Part shown: piece after piece, positions 14,609 to 17,529 of the stretch
Position numbering within the stretch: the stretch's first letter is position 1
How the letters are laid out: each line of letters starts with the position of its first letter
NCBI GenBank assembly: GCA_944384285.1
Contig: CALWSX010000016.1
Span: forward strand, 1-17,529
Source of the DNA: an uncultured Lachnospiraceae bacterium
GTDB lineage: Bacteria; Bacillota; Clostridia; Lachnospirales; Anaerotignaceae
Direction: 5' to 3'
DNA length: 17,529 bases
Position numbers and translations under genes: made by a program
Notes under the pieces: generated by a model
What the model saw: the letters and a program-made list of their open reading frames with translations, nothing else
Databases searched by the model: none
Told to the model about the DNA's origin: nothing

Positions 14609-14648
14609 TGAAGAATGATAAAAATAATCATTCTTCATTTTATTTTTT
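14609..14648 (+). terminator. Terminator of the tRNA array
   Basis: TGAAGAATGAT (14609-14619) and ATCATTCTTCA (14627-14637) form an 11-base stem with a 7-base loop. A T-rich tract follows. Confidence 0.8.
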
Positions 14649-14672
14649 TAAAGACTAGGTCTTTAATTTTTT
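14648..14672 (+). terminator. Second hairpin with T-run behind the tRNA array
   Basis: TTAAAGAC (14648-14655) and GTCTTTAA (14659-14666) form an 8-base stem with a TAG loop, followed by six T. It probably backs up the preceding terminator. Confidence 0.55.
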
Positions 14673-14689
14673 GTGAATTTTTTTCACAA
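14671..14689. repeat. TTGTGAA / TTCACAA palindrome
   Basis: Perfect 7-base arms surround five T. The half-sites look like those of the redox regulator Rex, but the spacing is one base longer than the usual 18-base operator. No promoter or gene is clearly placed to be controlled by it. Confidence 0.45.
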
Positions 14690-14705
14690 CCTAATTATGT
14701 TAAAG

Positions 14706-14747
14706 TAGCTCGGGCTTTTCCTGGAAAAGGTCTGAGTTATTTTTTTT
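14706..14747 (+). terminator. Long hairpin with T-run, transcript of unknown origin
   Basis: TAGCTCGGGC TTTTC (14706-14720) pairs with GAAAAG G GTCTGAGTTA-type sequence (14724-14739) through a CTG loop and one bulged G. Three G-U pairs make the stem stable only in rightward RNA. Eight T follow at once. It is a third terminator-like hairpin behind the tRNAs, or the end of a short RNA; no gene lies between it and the earlier terminators. Confidence 0.65.
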
Positions 14748-14792
14748 GCCTTTTTTTAATTATAAAAATGTATAAGTAATTTGCAAAATAAC

Positions 14793-14824
14793 TTGACAAA
14801 AAAATAAAAATGCTTTAGTATGAT
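14793..14824 (+). promoter_or_regulatory. Promoter region of the second amino acid transporter
   Basis: A perfect -35 TTGACA (14793-14798) is followed by TAGTAT after 17 bases (14816-14821) or by the better TATGAT after 20 bases (14819-14824). TGATA (14821-14825) and TATCA (14832-14836) form a short inverted repeat over the -10/start region that might be an operator. Confidence 0.55.
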
Positions 14825-14891
14825 AGTGTGTTATCACGATAAAATATTTTAGCGGAAATAAAATAAAAATACGAATGTGAGGTTATGACAT

Positions 14892-15758
14892 ATGAAAAAA
14901 TTTATGATGCCAGTTTTACTTCTTCTTATGGGAGCTCTTGTTGTTGGATGTGGTCAGAAAGAAGAAGCAACAGAAACTACTGAAGAACAAACAACAGAAC
15001 AAACAACAGAAGAAACAACAACAGAACAAACATCAGAAGAAGGCTTTACTTACAGTAAAGATAAAATTGTAGTTGGACTTGATGATACTTTTGCACCTAT
15101 GGGATTTAGAGATGAAAATAATGAAATCGTAGGTTTTGATGTTGACCTTATGAAAGAAGTAAGCAATGAATTGGGAATTCCTTTTGAACTTCAGCCTATT
15201 ACATGGTCAATGAAAGAAACTGAACTTAATAACGGAAATATTGACCTTATTTGGAATGCTTATTCAATAACACCGGAAAGAGAAGAAAAAGTTCTTTTCA
15301 CAAAACCATATCTTGAAAACAAACAGGTTGTAGTTGTACGTGCAGATTCAGATATTAATACACTTGCGGACCTTTCAGGAAAAGTTGTTGCTGCTCAGGC
15401 AGAATCAAGTGCAGTTGACGCTATGGAAAGCAAACCAGAAATAAAAGACACATTTGCAGAACTTACAACATTTGAAACAAACAATGACTGTCTTATGGAC
15501 CTTGAAGCAGGCAGAGCTGATGCCGTTGTAGGTGATGAAGTTTTAATTAATTACTACATAACACTTCGTGGAGCAGAAAACTACAAAGTTTTAGAAGAAA
15601 ACTTTGGTGAAGAACTTTACGGAATTGGTGCTAGAAAAGAAGACGAAGCTCTTGTTGCTGCTATAGATAAAGCTCTTGATACAATAGCAGAAAATGGAAA
15701 AGGCGCTGAAATATCCAATAAATGGTTTGGTTCAGAAAAATTAGTTAGAGATAAATAA
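14892..15758 (+). CDS. Amino acid ABC transporter substrate-binding lipoprotein (family 3)
   Basis: The 288-residue protein has a lipoprotein signal peptide ending in lipobox VVGC (Cys20). A Thr/Glu/Gln-only linker (about residues 26-50) follows, then a type 2 periplasmic-binding fold of family 3. Family segments are LDDTFAPMGFRDENNEIVGFDVDLMKEV, GNIDLIWNAYSITPEREEKVLFTKPYL and GRADAVVGDEV. Members bind polar amino acids such as glutamine, histidine, arginine or cystine. The ligand cannot be fixed from sequence, so no symbol is given. The ATG at 14892 is preceded by GTGAGGTTATG-type sequence with GAGG about 11 bases upstream. It is the first gene of a transporter operon, separated from its permease by a structured 157-163-base gap. 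Confidence 0.9.
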   Translation: MKKFMMPVLLLLMGALVVGCGQKEEATETTEEQTTEQTTEETTTEQTSEEGFTYSKDKIVVGLDDTFAPMGFRDENNEIVGFDVDLMKEVSNELGIPFELQPITWSMKETELNNGNIDLIWNAYSITPEREEKVLFTKPYLENKQVVVVRADSDINTLADLSGKVVAAQAESSAVDAMESKPEIKDTFAELTTFETNNDCLMDLEAGRADAVVGDEVLINYYITLRGAENYKVLEENFGEELYGIGARKEDEALVAAIDKALDTIAENGKGAEISNKWFGSEKLVRDK

Positions 15759-15784
15759 TAAATTTTCTAAATAAAAATTATACC

Positions 15785-15882
15785 GCAGGGCTGATGCCCG
15801 AGTCAGCCAAAAGGCTTAAGAATGAATTTTTTAAGGCAGATTTTAAGGCTGAAAAGCATCACCCTGTATTTTTTATGTTTTG
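15785..15882 (+). promoter_or_regulatory. Structured intergenic RNA element, possible partial terminator or switch
   Basis: A closing stem pairs CAGGG-C-TGATGC (15786-15797, one bulged C) with GCATCACCCTG (15856-15866). Inside it TCAGCC (15803-15808) pairs with GGCTGA (15847-15852). A T-rich tract (15867-15880) follows the closing stem. An alternative hairpin, GGCTGA (15789-15794) with TCAGCC (15803-15808), would break both stems. I match it to no known riboswitch class. It lies between binding-protein and permease genes and may limit readthrough or protect the upstream mRNA. Confidence 0.65.
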
Positions 15883-15921
15883 GACAGTATAAAATTATCT
15901 TTTTAAGGAGTAAGTTTGATT

Positions 15922-16554
15922 ATGGGTAGTTATTTTGTGCAAATTATGCAGGGGTTTAATGTAACCTTATCCGTATTTGTCATTACGCTTGTTTTATCCT
16001 TACCTTTGGGTGTTGTAGTGGCAATTATAAGATTATCTAAGATATGTGTATTTGAAAAAATTGCAGAGCTTTATATTTGGATATTAAGGGGAACCCCCCT
16101 TCTTTTACAGATTATATTTATATATTTTGGTTTGCCGCTTATAGGTATAAAATTTGACCGACTTAATGCGGTTTATTTTGCGTTTGTATTTAATTATGCA
16201 GCATATTTTGGTGAGATATTCCGTTCAGGTATACAGTCTATAGAACGAGGACAGACAGAGGCTGCCAATATACTTGGTTTTACTCCTTTTCAGATAAACA
16301 CAAAAATAATACTCCCTCAGGTTATTAAAAGGACTTTGCCGGCAATAGGAAACGAAGTAATAACCCTTGTAAAAGATACATCTTTAGTTTATATTGTAGG
16401 TGCAAGTGAAATTTTAAAAATGGCTAAAGGTATTGCAAACAGAGATGCAACTCTTGTACCTTATATAGTTGTAGGTGTAATATATCTTGTTCTTACATAC
16501 GTAATTACTAAACTTTTTGACAAAATAGAAAGAAAGGTGCAGTACGATGAATAA
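15922..16554 (+). CDS. Amino acid ABC transporter permease (HisM/GlnP family)
   Basis: The 210-residue membrane protein has about five hydrophobic segments, the usual size for polar-amino-acid permeases. The N-terminal FNVTLSVFVITLVLSLPLG, LRGTPLLLQIIFIYFGLP and the cytoplasmic EAA loop (IERGQTEAANILGFTPFQ) are hallmarks. It would form a homodimeric channel, since only one permease gene is present. The start is uncertain: ATG at 15922 lies 11 bases after AAGGAG (15905-15910), while TTG at 15916 lies 5 bases after it and would add two residues. Its 3' end overlaps the ATPase gene by 8 bases. Confidence 0.92.
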   Translation: MGSYFVQIMQGFNVTLSVFVITLVLSLPLGVVVAIIRLSKICVFEKIAELYIWILRGTPLLLQIIFIYFGLPLIGIKFDRLNAVYFAFVFNYAAYFGEIFRSGIQSIERGQTEAANILGFTPFQINTKIILPQVIKRTLPAIGNEVITLVKDTSLVYIVGASEILKMAKGIANRDATLVPYIVVGVIYLVLTYVITKLFDKIERKVQYDE

Positions 16555-17287
16555 TAATCATATACTTTTGAAGACAGAGGGACTTTATAAAAAGTTTGGT
16601 GAAAATGTTGTTTTAAACAATATTAATTTTGAACTTAAAGAGGGGGAAGTTGTATCTCTTGTCGGAAAAAGTGGAGCCGGAAAAACTACAATTTTAAGAT
16701 GTATAACAGGGCTTGAAAAACCAAGCGGTGGAAATATAATTGTTGATGATAAATATGTTTCAAAATTTGATGAAAAAACAAATACTGTTGTGAATGCTTC
16801 AAAAAATGAACTTCATGAGATAAGAAAAAGCCTTGGAATGGTTTTTCAAAATTACCATTTGTTCCCACATATGACGGTTTTGCAAAATGTTACACTTGCA
16901 CTTACCGAAGTTTATAAAATGTCTAAAGAAGACGCTAAAGAAAAGGCTATAGATATGCTTAAAAGCCTTGGACTTGGTGATAAAACAGACAGCAAACCTT
17001 TTTCACTTTCCGGAGGACAGAAACAAAGAGTTGCTATTGCAAGAAGCTGTGTTACTAATCCAAAATTACTTTGTTTTGATGAACCTACAGCAGCACTTGA
17101 TACTGCGCTGATTTCTGATATAATAAAGATAATACGTGACTTTGCAAAAAAAGGAATGGGAATTCTTATTATAAGTCACGATGAAAGGTTTGTAAGAGAC
17201 GTTTCTGACAGAATTTTGCTTATGAAAGATGGCCAAATTGTTGAAGAGATGACTCCTTCTGACTTTTCTGAAAAAATCAGATCATGA
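16547..17287 (+). CDS. Amino acid ABC transporter ATPase (GlnQ/TcyC/HisP type)
   Basis: The 246-residue ATPase carries Walker A GKSGAGKTT (40-48), a Q-loop in MVFQNYHLFPHMTVLQNV (98-115) and signature LSGGQKQRVAIAR (154-166). Walker B is LLCFDEPTAALD (from 174), and the switch His211 is in IISHDERF. The HLFPHMTVLQNV segment is typical of the polar-amino-acid transporter ATPases. It would energise the preceding permease, completing a three-part importer with the lipoprotein. AAAGGTG lies in the end of the permease gene, 8 bases before the ATG. The methyltransferase gene starts 9 bases after its stop, so the operon continues past it. Confidence 0.94.
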   Translation: MNNNHILLKTEGLYKKFGENVVLNNINFELKEGEVVSLVGKSGAGKTTILRCITGLEKPSGGNIIVDDKYVSKFDEKTNTVVNASKNELHEIRKSLGMVFQNYHLFPHMTVLQNVTLALTEVYKMSKEDAKEKAIDMLKSLGLGDKTDSKPFSLSGGQKQRVAIARSCVTNPKLLCFDEPTAALDTALISDIIKIIRDFAKKGMGILIISHDERFVRDVSDRILLMKDGQIVEEMTPSDFSEKIRS

Positions 17288-17296
17288 GGTGACAGT

Positions 17297-17529
17297 ATGG
17301 AAATTATAAGCTACAACAGTGAAAATTGGATAAAACGTATAGAGAAAAGAAATGCTATTAAATCTCCGGTTACAGAAAAAGAGATTTCACAAGTATTGGA
17401 AAAAAAAGAAGTATTTAACCTTACACCACAAAAGAAAGTGCCTTATAAATGGTATGGAGATGTTAAAGACAAAAAGATTTTATGCCTTATGTGCAGTGGA
17501 GGACGTGAAACAGTACTTTTTTCAGCTCT
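17297..17529 (+). CDS. SAM-dependent methyltransferase, N-terminal part (runs off window)
   Basis: The frame is open from ATG at 17297 to the window edge (77 codons). GAGGTGA at 17286-17292 is a good ribosome binding site, partly inside the ATPase stop region. The visible sequence includes VEKKEVFNLTPQKKVPYKW-like residues at about 35-53, then KDKKILCLMCSGGRETVLFSA. The latter matches the first strand and glycine loop (motif I) of class I methyltransferases; the preceding L-T-P-x-K-x-V-P-x-x-W pattern is common in one uncharacterised group of them. The substrate is unknown. It is probably cotranscribed with the transporter, though a functional link is not evident. Confidence 0.75.
   Translation, partial: MEIISYNSENWIKRIEKRNAIKSPVTEKEISQVLEKKEVFNLTPQKKVPYKWYGDVKDKKILCLMCSGGRETVLFSA

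Noticed and set aside
15761..15775. Second CodY-like box (AATTTTCTAAATAAA)
   Set aside because: Only the left half matches well and the right half fails at four positions in an AT-rich gap; chance is the better explanation.
15759..15915. Known riboswitch (TPP, SAM, lysine, cobalamin, tetrahydrofolate) between the binding protein and permease genes
   Set aside because: None of the conserved core sequences of these classes can be found, so it is reported only as an unassigned structure.

Overview
The window is AT-rich with tight gene spacing, AGGAGG-type ribosome binding sites, lipobox-bearing ABC-transporter binding proteins, a YnzC/DUF896 protein and an RlmCD-type methyltransferase. Together these point to a low-GC Gram-positive anaerobe, most likely a member of the Clostridia. 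I could not assign a genus. The content is mostly chromosomal housekeeping plus two amino-acid ABC transporters. No phage, insertion sequence, CRISPR array or obvious recent transfer is visible.

Left part (1-8,600). A leftward operon carries an RluA-family pseudouridine synthase, prmA and the start of era, all ribosome biogenesis or modification genes. It is divergent from a pduL-type phosphate acyltransferase, and the two promoters overlap. Two small unknown genes and an XRE/zinc-ribbon regulator follow. Next comes a convergent S1-domain RNA-binding protein gene, sharing a bidirectional terminator with the regulator. A rightward operon then encodes RlmCD (23S rRNA m5U methyltransferase), an unknown 213-residue protein and a metal-dependent amidohydrolase. 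It converges on a small ynzC-like gene, again across a bidirectional terminator.

Middle part (8,561-14,100). This is a complete branched-chain amino acid transporter, livJ-livH-livM-livG-livF. livJ has its own consensus promoter. It is separated from livHMGF by a 304-base gap that holds a promoter-like element, a CodY-like box, a strong terminator and a set of overlapping inverted repeats. This layout suggests that binding protein and membrane complex are expressed at different levels and may respond to branched-chain amino acid status.

Right part (14,100-17,529). A tRNA array (Trp, Asp, Val, Leu) sits behind a perfect sigma-70-type promoter and ends in a terminator, followed by further hairpins. 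A second, polar-amino-acid-family transporter follows (binding lipoprotein, permease, ATPase). A large structured element with U-rich 3' flank lies between its binding protein and permease. The window ends inside a putative SAM-dependent methyltransferase gene that probably belongs to the same operon.

I see no clearly novel multi-gene system. The most interesting signals are non-coding: the livJ-livH gap, the switch-like hairpin at about 15,785-15,880, the overlapping divergent promoters at about 2,217-2,253, and an orphan ribosome binding site at about 8,703.
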